Shown here: piece after piece, positions 10,117 through 18,816 of the stretch | How positions within the stretch are numbered: position 1 is the first letter of the stretch | How the letters are laid out: each line of letters starts with the position of its first letter | NCBI RefSeq assembly: GCF_041365695.1 | Contig: NZ_JBGFSJ010000005.1 | Span: 1-64,000 of the forward strand | Source: Rhodosalinus sp041365695 | Lineage (GTDB): Bacteria > Pseudomonadota > Alphaproteobacteria > Rhodobacterales > Rhodobacteraceae | DNA: 64,000 bases | Direction of reading: 5' to 3' | Position numbers and translations under genes: made by a program | Notes under the pieces: generated by a model | The model's database searches: none | Seen by the model: the letters and a program-made list of their open reading frames with translations, nothing else | Told to the model about the DNA's origin: nothing

Positions 10117-11943
10117 ATGCCCGACGACAAAGCACCCCGCCAACGATTTTCCCCGCCGCCCACGAGCGACGCGCCACGCAACCCGACGCCATCTCCCGCG
10201 CCGCGCGCGTCGCACCGCGCGCTCGATCATCCCCACGAGACGCTCGACCGCGCCACCCGCGCGGTCCTCGCGCGGCAGACCGGCGGGATATCCCCGCACG
10301 CGGCCTGGGCCGCCTGGGCGGACTGGGCCACGCATCTTGCCCGCGCGCCGGGCCGCCAGCTCGAACTCGTGGAGCGGGCCCAGCAGAACTGGTGGAAACT
10401 CGCAGGCTTCGCCGCCGCCGCGACGAACGCCGAGGCGTCACCCCCGTTCGAGCCGGGCTCCAACGATCACCGCTTCGGCCATGCCGACTGGGGCCGGTTC
10501 CCCTTCAGCCTCTACCAGCAGGGCTTTCTTGCGGCGCATGACTGGTGGGACCTCGCGACCCAGCCGATCCGCGGCGCGCGGCCCCAGAGCGCGAAGCGCG
10601 CGGGCTTCATGGCGCGCCAGATGCTCGACGCCGTCTCGCCCTCGAACATGCCCTGGCTGAACCCGGAGATCCTGGAGACCGTGCGCGAGACGCGGGGCCA
10701 TGCCGTCCTCGACGGGGCGCGGCATCTCGCCCGCGACATGGGCGACGCGCTGACCGGAGAGACCAGCGAACCGGACTCGGAGTACCGCGTGGGCGAAACC
10801 CTCGCCTGTACGCCCGGCCAGGTGGTCTTCCGCAACGACCTCTTCGAGCTGATCCAGTACACACCTCAAATCGAGACCGTCCAGGCCGAGCCCGTGCTCG
10901 TCGTGCCGGCCTGGATCATGAAATACTACATCCTCGACCTGCGCCCGGAGAATTCGCTCATCAACTGGCTCGTGGGCCAGGGCTTCACGGTCTTCGCCAT
11001 TTCCTGGGTGAACCCCACGGCAGAGCACCGGGACCTGTCGCTCGACGATTACCGCCGGCTTGGCGTGATGGCGGCGATCGACGCCGTCTCGACCATCTGC
11101 GAGGGGCAGCGCATCCATGCCTGCGGCTATTGCCTGGGCGGCACGATCCTCTCCATCGCGGCGGCCACCATGGCGCGCAACCATGACGACCGCCTCGCCT
11201 CGATCACCCTTCTCGCGGCGCAGACCGACTTCTCCGAGGCGGGCGAGATCATGCTTTTCGTGGACGAAAGCCAGCTCGCCTTCCTCGAGGACATGATGTG
11301 GGACCAGGGCACGCTGGACAGCGATCACATGAGCGGCGCATTCCGCGCGCTGCGCCCCGAGGACCAGATCTGGACGCGCTGGGTGCGCCGCTACCTCATG
11401 GGCCAGGAGGAGCCCGACGCCGACATCCTCGTGTGGAACCGCGACACCACCCGGATGCCGGCGCGCATGCATTCGGAGTATCTGCGCGCGCTCTTCATGG
11501 AGAACCGCCTGACCGGAGGCCGTTTCGCGGTCGAGGAGCGGGTGATCGCGCTGCGCGACATCTCGGCGCCGATGTTCGTGGTCGGCACCGAGAAGGATCA
11601 CATCGCGCCCTGGCACTCGGTCTACAAGGCGAAGCTCTTCACCGACACCGACATGCGCTTCGTGCTGACCTCGAGCGGCCACAATGGCGGTATCGTGTCG
11701 GAGCCCGGTCACCCGCACCGGCATTACCGGATCGGGCACCGCGCCCCCGGCGCGCACTACATGGACCCCGACACCTGGCTTGAATGCGCCGTGAAGGAAG
11801 ACGGCTCCTGGTGGCCGGAATGGGCGCGCTTCCTGCGCGAGCAGGGCAGCGGGGTCGAGATCCCGCCCCCGCCGATGGGCGCGCCCGGCAAGGGGCTCCG
11901 CCCGATCGAGCCCGCACCCGGCAGCTACGTCTTCCAGCGCTGA
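10117..11943 (+). CDS. phaC: class I poly(3-hydroxyalkanoate) synthase PhaC
   Basis: PhaC polymerises (R)-3-hydroxyacyl-CoA into storage polyester on granules. The 608-residue length fits class I. The alpha/beta-hydrolase core carries the lipase-like box G-Y-C-L-G-G with nucleophile C339. The family block VLVVPAWIMKYYILDL precedes it, and the catalytic Asp/His region follows in GTEKDHIAPW and SSGHNGGIVSEPG. The first 60 residues are proline- and arginine-rich and poorly conserved. No depolymerase, phasin or phaR regulator gene is adjacent, unlike the common phaZ-phaC-phaP-phaR layout. Confidence 0.96.
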   Translation: MPDDKAPRQRFSPPPTSDAPRNPTPSPAPRASHRALDHPHETLDRATRAVLARQTGGISPHAAWAAWADWATHLARAPGRQLELVERAQQNWWKLAGFAAAATNAEASPPFEPGSNDHRFGHADWGRFPFSLYQQGFLAAHDWWDLATQPIRGARPQSAKRAGFMARQMLDAVSPSNMPWLNPEILETVRETRGHAVLDGARHLARDMGDALTGETSEPDSEYRVGETLACTPGQVVFRNDLFELIQYTPQIETVQAEPVLVVPAWIMKYYILDLRPENSLINWLVGQGFTVFAISWVNPTAEHRDLSLDDYRRLGVMAAIDAVSTICEGQRIHACGYCLGGTILSIAAATMARNHDDRLASITLLAAQTDFSEAGEIMLFVDESQLAFLEDMMWDQGTLDSDHMSGAFRALRPEDQIWTRWVRRYLMGQEEPDADILVWNRDTTRMPARMHSEYLRALFMENRLTGGRFAVEERVIALRDISAPMFVVGTEKDHIAPWHSVYKAKLFTDTDMRFVLTSSGHNGGIVSEPGHPHRHYRIGHRAPGAHYMDPDTWLECAVKEDGSWWPEWARFLREQGSGVEIPPPPMGAPGKGLRPIEPAPGSYVFQR

Positions 11944-11962
11944 GCCCCGCGCGCGGCGCGGA

Positions 11963-13198
11963 TCAGTCGTATTTGCGCCGGTCCTCGATCACGAGGCCGT
12001 CGCGCGGCAGGCTGCCGGGCGGCACCACCTCGACCTGGCCGCGCATCTTCAGAAGTTCCGCGACGCTCGCCTCGAAGGCGGCGGCGTCGCCGCCCTCGGC
12101 CTCGACCTGCACGGTCATCGCGTCCATCTCTCCCTCGCGGCGGGCGATGACGCGGGCCTTCGCGATCTCGTCGTGGCGCGCCACCAGCGCGGCCACCTGC
12201 TCGGGGCGCACGAACATGCCCTTGATCTTCGTGGTCTGATCGGCGCGGCCCATCCAGCCCTTGATGCGCGTGTTCGTGCGGCCGCAAGGGCTTTCGCCCG
12301 GCATCACCGCCGAAAGGTCGCCGGTCGCGAAGCGGATCAGCGGGTAGTCGGGGTTGAGCGTGGTGACGACGACCTCGCCCACCTCGCCGGCCGGAACCGG
12401 GTCGCCGGTGCCCGGGGTCACGATCTCCACGAGGACATGCTCGTCGAGGATCATCCCCTCCATCGCCGCGCTCTCATAGGCGATGTTGCCGAGATCGGCG
12501 GTGGCATAGCACTGCAGGCAGGCGATGCCCCTGTCGGCGTATTCCTGGCGCAGCGACGGGAAGAGCGCGCCGCCCCCCACAGCCGCCTTCGTGAGCCTCA
12601 GCCGCTCGCCCATCTCGTCGGCCTTGTCGAGGATCACCTTCAGATAATCGGGCGTCCCGGCATAGGCCGTGCTGCCGATATCCGCCGCGGCGCGCACCTG
12701 AAGCTCCGTCTGCCCGGTGCCCGCAGGCAGCACCGCCGCGCCAACCGCCCGCGCACCGGACTCGAAGATCATGCCGGCGGGCGTCAGGTGATAGCCGAAG
12801 CAGTTCTGCACGATATCGTCCGCGCCCACGCCGCAGGCATGCAGGAAGCGGCCCATCCGCCACCAGTCATGCGCGTCGCCGCCCGGCTCATAGATCGGTC
12901 CGGGCGACTGGAACACATGCGCGAAACCCGAGGCCGGCCGGGTCGTGTAGCCGCCAAAGGGCGGGTCGCCGGCCTGTGCGCGGCCCAGCCGCGCCTTGCG
13001 CAGCACCGGCAGCGCGGAAAGCGCCTCGGCCGATGTGATCGCCTCGGGATCCACCTCCGCGAGCGTCTCGGCATAGCCCGGAAGCGCCTTCGCGCGGGCC
13101 ATCTGCGCGGGCAGCGCCCCGGCGATCCATGCCGCGCGGGCATCGGCGCTCCGGGTTTCCAGCTCGTCGTAATGGGTGCCTGTGCGGGCCGTGTCCAT
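11963..13198 (-). CDS. phenylacetate-CoA ligase-like AMP-forming ligase
   Basis: A 411-residue adenylate-forming enzyme of the PaaK subgroup, expected to activate a carboxylic acid to its CoA thioester. The family pattern is visible: AYAGTPDYLKVIL, the adenylate-binding CYATADLGNIAYE, then GEVGEVVVTT, PLIRFATGDLS, and the hinge/C-terminal DQTTKIKGMFVRPEQVAAL (quoted in part). It closes the long operon that begins with a second, FadD-like ligase and includes a LivGHMKF transporter. The natural substrate is therefore probably whatever that transporter imports, such as an aromatic or short branched acid. Substrate is inference. Spacing to livF is 15 nt. Confidence 0.85.
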   Translation of the reverse strand: MDTARTGTHYDELETRSADARAAWIAGALPAQMARAKALPGYAETLAEVDPEAITSAEALSALPVLRKARLGRAQAGDPPFGGYTTRPASGFAHVFQSPGPIYEPGGDAHDWWRMGRFLHACGVGADDIVQNCFGYHLTPAGMIFESGARAVGAAVLPAGTGQTELQVRAAADIGSTAYAGTPDYLKVILDKADEMGERLRLTKAAVGGGALFPSLRQEYADRGIACLQCYATADLGNIAYESAAMEGMILDEHVLVEIVTPGTGDPVPAGEVGEVVVTTLNPDYPLIRFATGDLSAVMPGESPCGRTNTRIKGWMGRADQTTKIKGMFVRPEQVAALVARHDEIAKARVIARREGEMDAMTVQVEAEGGDAAAFEASVAELLKMRGQVEVVPPGSLPRDGLVIEDRRKYD

Positions 13199-13213
13199 CG
13201 CCGTCTCCCTTGC

Positions 13214-14035
13214 TCAGAGCCACCGCTTGCGACGGCGGTAGGAGCGCACGTCGCGGAACGACTTGCGCCCCTCCTCGGACATGCCGAGGTAGAATTCCTT
13301 CACGTCCGGGTTCTCGCGCAACTCGTCGGCGGGGCCATCCATCACCACGCGGCCCGATTCCAGGATGTAGCCGTAGCGCGCGAAACGCAGGGCCACGTTG
13401 GTGTTCTGCTCGGCCAGCAGAAACGTCACGCCCTCGTTCTCGTTCACCGACTTCACGATGCCGAAGATCTGTTCGACGAGCTGCGGCGCGAGGCCCATGG
13501 ACGGCTCGTCCAGCAGGATCGTCTCGGGGCGCGACATCAGCGCGCGCCCGATCGCCGTCATCTGCTGCTCGCCGCCCGAGGTATAGCCCGCCTGGCTCTT
13601 GCGCACCTGCTTCAGACGGGGAAAGTACTCGTAGACCATCTCGAGATCCTGCTGGATCGCCGCGGCCCCCGCGCTGCGCGTATAGGCGCCAGTCAGCAGG
13701 TTTTCCTCCACCGTGAGGTGCTCGAAGCAGTGGCGCCCCTCCATCACCTGGATGACGCCGCGTTTCACCAGCGCGGAGGGGTCGAGATGCTGCACGCGTT
13801 CCCCGCGGTAGACGATGGAGCCCTTGGTGACCTCCCCGCGCTCGGAGGCCAAGAGGCTCGAGATCGCCTTGAGCGTCGTGGTCTTGCCCGCCCCGTTGCC
13901 GCCGAGAAGCGCGACGATGCCGCCCTTCGGCACGGAAAGGCTCACGCCCTTCAGCACGAGGATCACGTGGTTGTAGATCACCTCGATGTTGTTGACCTCG
14001 AGGAGCGCCTCCTCCGTGCGGCCTGCGTCGAGCAT
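13214..14035 (-). CDS. livF: Liv-type ABC transporter ATP-binding protein (LivF class)
   Basis: A 273-residue cytoplasmic ATPase of a high-affinity importer for branched-chain amino acids or related acids. Walker A is GGNGAGKTT, the signature YTSGGEQQM is an S-G-G variant, and Walker B is ETILLDEPSMGLAP, followed by the H-loop region of this family. It is longer than a textbook LivF (about 235), with a C-terminal extension EEGRKSFRDVRSYRRRKRWL typical of this transporter subgroup. It sits after the binding-protein gene, 115 nt downstream across a strong hairpin. Confidence 0.92.
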   Translation of the reverse strand: MLDAGRTEEALLEVNNIEVIYNHVILVLKGVSLSVPKGGIVALLGGNGAGKTTTLKAISSLLASERGEVTKGSIVYRGERVQHLDPSALVKRGVIQVMEGRHCFEHLTVEENLLTGAYTRSAGAAAIQQDLEMVYEYFPRLKQVRKSQAGYTSGGEQQMTAIGRALMSRPETILLDEPSMGLAPQLVEQIFGIVKSVNENEGVTFLLAEQNTNVALRFARYGYILESGRVVMDGPADELRENPDVKEFYLGMSEEGRKSFRDVRSYRRRKRWL

Positions 14036-14111
14036 CCTCGCCTCTCTCGTTTCGGGGCCGGTCGGGGCGGCGGTGCCGACCGGCCGGTCCTCGCTCCCTG
14101 GATACCGGGTG

Positions 14112-14141
14112 CCCGGCCGCCCTTGCAGGCGGGCGGCCGGG
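14112..14141 (-). promoter_or_regulatory. intercistronic hairpin between livK and livF
   Basis: An 11-bp stem (14112-14122 with 14131-14141, GC only) and an 8-nt loop, with no T run on either side. Lying just after the binding-protein gene, it looks like an mRNA 3'-stabiliser or partial terminator that lets the binding protein be made in excess over the downstream genes. This role is inferred from its place. Confidence 0.55.
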
Positions 14142-14150
14142 GCGGCCGGT

Positions 14151-15437
14151 TCAGCTCTCGTTGCAGCGCAGATCGATGTCGTTCTCCGCGGCGAAGGCCA
14201 TGGAGTCCTCCTCGATCAAGGGCTGCAGGATCTCGTCGTCGGGCGCGATGTAGTCGGTGAGCGCCTTCCACTCGCCGGCCTCGGCATCCCACTGCTGCAC
14301 GATGCCGCCGCCGGAGCCGCCGTGGTTCGAGCAGGTCACGCCAAACTCGGGCCCGATCCCGGGCGCGCCCAGCGCCTCCATCTTCGCGGCCGTCATCTCC
14401 AGCGCTTCCATGCCGTCGCGCATCATCGCCGCGTCGATCTGGTCGGTGCCGTGGATCTCCTGCGCGGTCTTGGCCGCCTCGACGGCGAGCATGGCCGCAT
14501 ACATGCCGCGGGTATAGAGCACCTTGCCCACGTTGGATCCGTCGCCGGCCGCGAGGCCCTTGTCGATCACGTGGGTGCGGATGTCGGCGAAGACCGGGTA
14601 GTCCGCGATCCGGTTCATGTTGAGCGACTTGTAGCCGTCGGCGGCGGCGCCCGCGGGCGTCACGTCATGCTCGGCGCCCGCCCACCAGTTGCCGATGAAG
14701 TTCTCCATCGGGAAGCGGATGTTGGCGGCCTCCTGGATCGCGACCTGGTTCATCACGCCCCAGCCCCACATGATCACGTAGTCGGGCCGCTCGCGCCGGA
14801 TCTGAAGCCACTGGCTCTTCTGTTCCTGGCCGGGGTGGTCCACCGCGATGGTCGTGAGCTCGTAGCCGTGCTTCTCGGCCAGGCTTTCGAGCGTGCGGAT
14901 CGGCTCCTTGCCGTAGGCGGAGTTGTGGTAGAGCAGGGTGATCTTGCTGTCCGAAAGATCGCCGCCGTTCTCGTCCAGCAGGTACTTGATTGCCACCGAG
15001 GCCGCGTCCCAGTAGTTCGCGGGGTAGTTGAACACCCACTCGAACACCTCGCCGTTCTTCGCCGAGGTGCGACCGTAGCCCATGGTGTGAAGCGGGATGC
15101 CGTCGGCCGAGACCTTGGGGATCAGCTGGTAGGTGATCCCGGTCGAGAGCGGCTGGTAGATCAGCGCGCCCTCGCCCTTCGTGGCCTCGTAGCACTCGAC
15201 CCCCTTCTCCGTGTTGTAGCCCGTCTCGCACTCGATCACGCGGGCGGGCACGCCGCCGATGCCGCCGTCGCGCTCGTTCACCATGGTGAAGTAGTCGCGG
15301 TAGCCGTCCGAGAACGGGATGCCGCCCGCGGCGTAGGGGCCGGTGCGATAGCTCAGGTCCGGGAACACCAGGTCGGCGAGCGCCGGCCCGGCGGCCATGC
15401 TGGCGGCAAGCGCCAGGGCAGTCAGTGTCTTTCTCAT
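14151..15437 (-). CDS. livK: periplasmic substrate-binding protein of the Liv-type transporter
   Basis: A 428-residue type I periplasmic binding protein with a signal peptide (MRKTLTALALAASMAAGPALA|D). It delivers substrate to the LivH/LivM channel. The ligand-binding lobes are typical of the long amide/aromatic-acid branch: GGIGGVPARVIECETGYNTE and YQPLSTGITYQLIPKV are near the first lobe, and VIMWGWGVMNQVAIQEAANI in the second (each a partial quote). It is longer than LivK for leucine, which makes an aromatic or organic-acid ligand plausible. It is preceded by livM and followed by a hairpin. Confidence 0.9.
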   Translation of the reverse strand: MRKTLTALALAASMAAGPALADLVFPDLSYRTGPYAAGGIPFSDGYRDYFTMVNERDGGIGGVPARVIECETGYNTEKGVECYEATKGEGALIYQPLSTGITYQLIPKVSADGIPLHTMGYGRTSAKNGEVFEWVFNYPANYWDAASVAIKYLLDENGGDLSDSKITLLYHNSAYGKEPIRTLESLAEKHGYELTTIAVDHPGQEQKSQWLQIRRERPDYVIMWGWGVMNQVAIQEAANIRFPMENFIGNWWAGAEHDVTPAGAAADGYKSLNMNRIADYPVFADIRTHVIDKGLAAGDGSNVGKVLYTRGMYAAMLAVEAAKTAQEIHGTDQIDAAMMRDGMEALEMTAAKMEALGAPGIGPEFGVTCSNHGGSGGGIVQQWDAEAGEWKALTDYIAPDDEILQPLIEEDSMAFAAENDIDLRCNES

Positions 15438-15503
15438 TGGGGTTCTCCTCCCTTTCGATCTTCGTTCAGTGACGGCGGCTCCTCTTCCGCCGTGCCCGCC
15501 CCC

Positions 15504-16580
15504 TCAATAGGGGAAGGGCCAGAGCCTCAGCTTTTCCTTCGCGAGGCGCCAGAGCTGGGCGAGGCCATGCGGCTCGGCCACCAGAAAGAGCACGATGAGC
15601 CCGCCCACGATGATGAGTTCCAGATGCGCGGCAAGGTCCGACGGCCAGCCAAGCATGCCCACCAGCACGTTCTTCAGGAAGACCGGCAACAGCACCAGGA
15701 AGGCCGCGCCCGCGAAGCTTCCGAAGATCGAGCCGAGGCCGCCAATGATGATCATGAAGAGCACCAGGAACGACTTCTGGATGCCGAACGCCTCGCCCAC
15801 CTCGACCGCGCCCAGGTAGACGGCGAAGAAGAGCGCGCCCGCGATGCCGATGAAGAAGGACGAGACGGCGAAGGCCGACAGCTTGGCGGCCAGCGGGCTC
15901 ACCCCGATGATCTCGGCGGCGATGTCCATGTCGCGGATCGCCATCCATTTGCGGCCCTGCGTGCCGCGGGTCAGGTTCCGCGCGACGATCGCCAGCACGG
16001 TGACGAAGACGAGGCACAGAAGATAGGCCGCCCAGGCCGGGGCCTCGGGTCCCGTGACGGCCACGCCGAAGACCGTGCGCTCCGGCGCGGTGATCTGCCC
16101 GGAGGCGGAGTAGTTGTAGAACCACGGCACCTTGTTGAAGAGCCAGACGAGGAAGAACTGCGCGGCGAGCGTGGCGACGGCCAGATAGAAGCCCTTGATC
16201 CTGAGCGAGGGCAGCCCGAACAGCACCCCCACCGCCGCGGTGATCCCCCCGGCGAGGACGATGTGAAGGACGATCGACACGTCGGGAAAGGCCGTCATCA
16301 GCTTGTAGCAGCCGTAGGCCCCCACCGCCATGAAGCCCCCGGTGCCGAGGCTCACCTGCCCGCAATAGCCCGTCAGGATGTTCAGCCCGATCGCCGCGAT
16401 GGCGTAGATCAGGAACGGCAGCAGGACGGCGTTGGCCCAGTAGTCGTTGACGACGAACGGCACGACGAGGAACGCCACGGCCAGCACCGCGTAATAGCGC
16501 CAGCGATCGAACCGGATCGGGAAGGTCTGACTGTCGGCGACGTAGCTCGTCTTGAAGTCGCCCGCCTCACGATAGAGCAT
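15504..16580 (-). CDS. livM: Liv-type ABC transporter permease LivM
   Basis: A 358-residue inner-membrane permease with about nine or ten hydrophobic helices. The diagnostic LivM segment GYCGQVSLGTGGFMAVGAYG lies near residue 75, and the ATPase-contact region near RDMDIAAEIIGV. The C-terminus has the usual FGSFAGAAFLVLLPV. The first 30 residues (MLYREAGDFKTSY) are a cytoplasmic leader typical of this subgroup. Its start overlaps the preceding small membrane-protein gene by 14 nt. Confidence 0.93.
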   Translation of the reverse strand: MLYREAGDFKTSYVADSQTFPIRFDRWRYYAVLAVAFLVVPFVVNDYWANAVLLPFLIYAIAAIGLNILTGYCGQVSLGTGGFMAVGAYGCYKLMTAFPDVSIVLHIVLAGGITAAVGVLFGLPSLRIKGFYLAVATLAAQFFLVWLFNKVPWFYNYSASGQITAPERTVFGVAVTGPEAPAWAAYLLCLVFVTVLAIVARNLTRGTQGRKWMAIRDMDIAAEIIGVSPLAAKLSAFAVSSFFIGIAGALFFAVYLGAVEVGEAFGIQKSFLVLFMIIIGGLGSIFGSFAGAAFLVLLPVFLKNVLVGMLGWPSDLAAHLELIIVGGLIVLFLVAEPHGLAQLWRLAKEKLRLWPFPY

Positions 16581-16842
16581 CTCGAACCTCTCCTTGTTCC
16601 TGTGCCCTGGCGCGCGCCTGCGGCGTCAGCTGCTTCGAGGGTTTCGCGTAGCCCGTGGCCTCCGCCGCCCGCGCGAGCCAGAGCCAGCAGGTCACGCCCG
16701 TCGCAAGCCCGGCGAAGGCCAGCAGCGCCGCGACGGCGATCTGCCCGCCCGACAGCTCCCCCGCGGAGGCGAGGGCGAGGTAGCCGAAGGCCCAGAAGCC
16801 CGACCAGGCGACGACATTGGCGATGGCGATCAGCTTGCCCAC
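16567..16842 (-). CDS. small two-helix membrane protein nested between livH and livM
   Basis: A 91-residue protein started by GTG (16840-16842), only 4 nt after the livH stop, and overlapping the livM start by 14 nt. It has two strong hydrophobic segments, about residues 3-27 (IAIANVVAWSGFWAFGYLAL) and 35-57, then a polar tail rich in Gln, Ala and Arg. The coupling on both sides argues for a real gene. I do not recognise a named family. By position it may be an accessory of the LivH/LivM channel. Confidence 0.65.
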   Translation of the reverse strand: MGKLIAIANVVAWSGFWAFGYLALASAGELSGGQIAVAALLAFAGLATGVTCWLWLARAAEATGYAKPSKQLTPQARARAQEQGEVRDALS

Positions 16843-16846
16843 GGGC

Positions 16847-17833
16847 TCAGACCCTCTCGATGATCTTCTCGCCGAACAGGCCCTGCGGCCGGAAGACGAG
16901 GAAGACGAGCGCGAGCACATAGGCAAACCAGTTCTCGGTGGCGCCTCCGACCATGGGGCCGATGAGGAACTCGAAAAGCTTCTCGCCCACGCCGATGATG
17001 AGGCCGCCGACGATCGCGCCGGGGATCGAGGTGAAGCCGCCCAGCATCAGCACCGGCAGCGCCTTCAGCGCGATGAGCGAGAGCGAGAACTGCACGCCCA
17101 TCTTCGTGCCCCACATGATGCCGGCCACAAGCGCGACGATGCCCGCCAGCGACCAGACCATGACCCAGATGAAGTTGAGCGAGATGCCGACGGAAAGCGC
17201 GGCCTGGTGATCGTCGGCCACGGCGCGCATGGCACGGCCCTGCTTGGTGTATTGCGCGAAAAGGATCAGCAGCGTGACCAGCGCCGCGGCGATCAGCGTG
17301 GCCGCGATGTCGAGATTGTCGATGAAGAACCCGTAGCCGAACCAAGTGTAGGTCATCTCGTCGATCGTGGTGTTGATGCCCTGCGGCAGCCCGACGTCGA
17401 GGTTCTTGATGTCGGCGCCCCACATGACGTCGCCCAGCCCCTCGAGGAAATAGGCCAGGCCGATCGTCGCCATGAACAGGATGATCGGTTCCTGCCCCAC
17501 GAGGTGGCGGAAGATGAGCTGCTGCACCGCCCAGGCCAGCCCCACCATGACGAGCGCGGTCAGCAGGATCGCGGCCAGCGCCGGAAGGTGCCAGCCGAAA
17601 TGGTGGATCTCGGTTCCGAAGACGGCGTTGATGAGATGCGAGAAGGGCACCTGCCCGTCCATGATGCCGACCAGCGTCAGCGCCGCGAAGAGCGCCAGCA
17701 CCCCCTGGCTGTAATTGAATATCCCGCTCGCCTTGAAGATCAACACGAAGCCCAGCGCGACGAGCGCGTAGAGCACGCCGGCCATCAGGCCGTTCAGCAC
17801 GACCTCGATGCCCCAGAAGAACTGTTCAGGCAT
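16847..17833 (-). CDS. livH: Liv-type ABC transporter permease LivH
   Basis: A 328-residue permease with about eight hydrophobic helices. It has the LivH hallmarks GLMAGVLYALVALGFVLIFK and SGIFNYSQG near the N-terminus (partial quotes), and the coupling loop QGRAMRAVADDHQAALSVGI. GGFTSIPGAIVGGLIIGVGE lies near the C-terminus. The ATG at 17831-17833 is preceded by AAGGGAGG, and I prefer it to an upstream in-frame ATG that would add ten polar residues. A 95-nt gap separates it from livG. Confidence 0.93.
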   Translation of the reverse strand: MPEQFFWGIEVVLNGLMAGVLYALVALGFVLIFKASGIFNYSQGVLALFAALTLVGIMDGQVPFSHLINAVFGTEIHHFGWHLPALAAILLTALVMVGLAWAVQQLIFRHLVGQEPIILFMATIGLAYFLEGLGDVMWGADIKNLDVGLPQGINTTIDEMTYTWFGYGFFIDNLDIAATLIAAALVTLLILFAQYTKQGRAMRAVADDHQAALSVGISLNFIWVMVWSLAGIVALVAGIMWGTKMGVQFSLSLIALKALPVLMLGGFTSIPGAIVGGLIIGVGEKLFEFLIGPMVGGATENWFAYVLALVFLVFRPQGLFGEKIIERV

Positions 17834-17928
17834 CGCTCGCCTCCCTTGCCGTTCCCGACGCACCGCGCGCCACGCCCGCGGGACGGCGGGCGGGGCGATG
17901 GCGAAGCCGAGCGCCGTCCGTCCGTCGC

Positions 17929-18816
17929 TCAGTCATGGGCCACCCCCAGATAGGCATCGATCACCTCCTGGTTGTTGCGCACCTCGTCGGGCGTCCCGTC
18001 GCCGATCTTCTTGCCGTAATCCATCACCACCACCCGGTCCGAGAGGTCCATGACCACGCCCATGTCATGCTCGATCAGGGCGATGGTGGTGCCGAACTCG
18101 TCGTTCACGTCCAGGATGAAGCGGCTCATGTCCTCCTTCTCCTCGACGTTCATGCCCGCCATCGGTTCGTCCAGCAGCAGCAGCGCCGGCTCGGCCGCGA
18201 GCGCGCGGGCCAGTTCCACCCGCTTCTTCAGCCCGTAGGGCAAACGTCCGACGGGCGTCTTGCGGATGTGCTGGATCTCGAGAAAGTCGATGATCCGTTC
18301 CGCGTTCTCGCGGTTTTCCACCTCCTCGCGCTCGGCCGCGCCCTTCCAGAGCGCCTGCGCGAAGATCCCCGTGCGCATCTGCGTCAGCCGCCCGGTCATC
18401 ACGTTGTCGAGGACGCTCATCCCCTCGAAGAGCGCGATGTTCTGGAAGGTGCGCGCGATGCCCTGCCGCGCGACCTGGTAGGGCCGCATCCACGGGCGCT
18501 TCTCGCCGCGGAACCAGACCTCGCCCTCCTGCGGCAAGTAGAAGCCCGAGATGACGTTCAGCATCGAGGACTTTCCCGCGCCGTTCGGCCCGATGATCGC
18601 GCGGATCTCGCCCTCGCGGATGTCGAAGGAGATGTCCCTGATCGCGGTGACGCCGCCGAAACGCAGGGTGATGTTCTTCATCTCCATCACCACGCCGCCG
18701 ATCGTGCGGCCATCGGCGGTGACATGGCCCGCGTCGCGGTGCGCGCCGCCCTCATGGGTGCTTTCATGCACCGTTTCGGCAAGATCGTCGCGGCTGACGA
18801 CGGGATCGGCGCTCAT
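17929..18816 (-). CDS. livG: Liv-type ABC transporter ATP-binding protein (LivG class)
   Basis: A 295-residue importer ATPase. After a 40-residue hydrophilic N-terminal extension (SADPVVSRDDLAETVHEST...), the core shows Walker A GPNGAGKSSM and the LivG Q-loop block GIARTFQNIALFEGMSVLDN. The signature region is variant (LPYGLKKRVELARAL in place of LSGGQ), and Walker B is LLLLDEPMAGMN. The H-loop is in ALIEHDMGVVMDLSDRV. The start overlaps the ligase stop as ATGA. The weak signature (YGLKK) is common in LivG of ligase-linked clusters. Confidence 0.92.
   Translation of the reverse strand: MSADPVVSRDDLAETVHESTHEGGAHRDAGHVTADGRTIGGVVMEMKNITLRFGGVTAIRDISFDIREGEIRAIIGPNGAGKSSMLNVISGFYLPQEGEVWFRGEKRPWMRPYQVARQGIARTFQNIALFEGMSVLDNVMTGRLTQMRTGIFAQALWKGAAEREEVENRENAERIIDFLEIQHIRKTPVGRLPYGLKKRVELARALAAEPALLLLDEPMAGMNVEEKEDMSRFILDVNDEFGTTIALIEHDMGVVMDLSDRVVVMDYGKKIGDGTPDEVRNNQEVIDAYLGVAHD

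Noticed and set aside
12173..16922. Very long plus-strand frames opposite the ligase and Liv genes
   Set aside because: Mirror-image frames of recognised genes with low-complexity His/Arg/Gly-rich products and no ribosome binding site.
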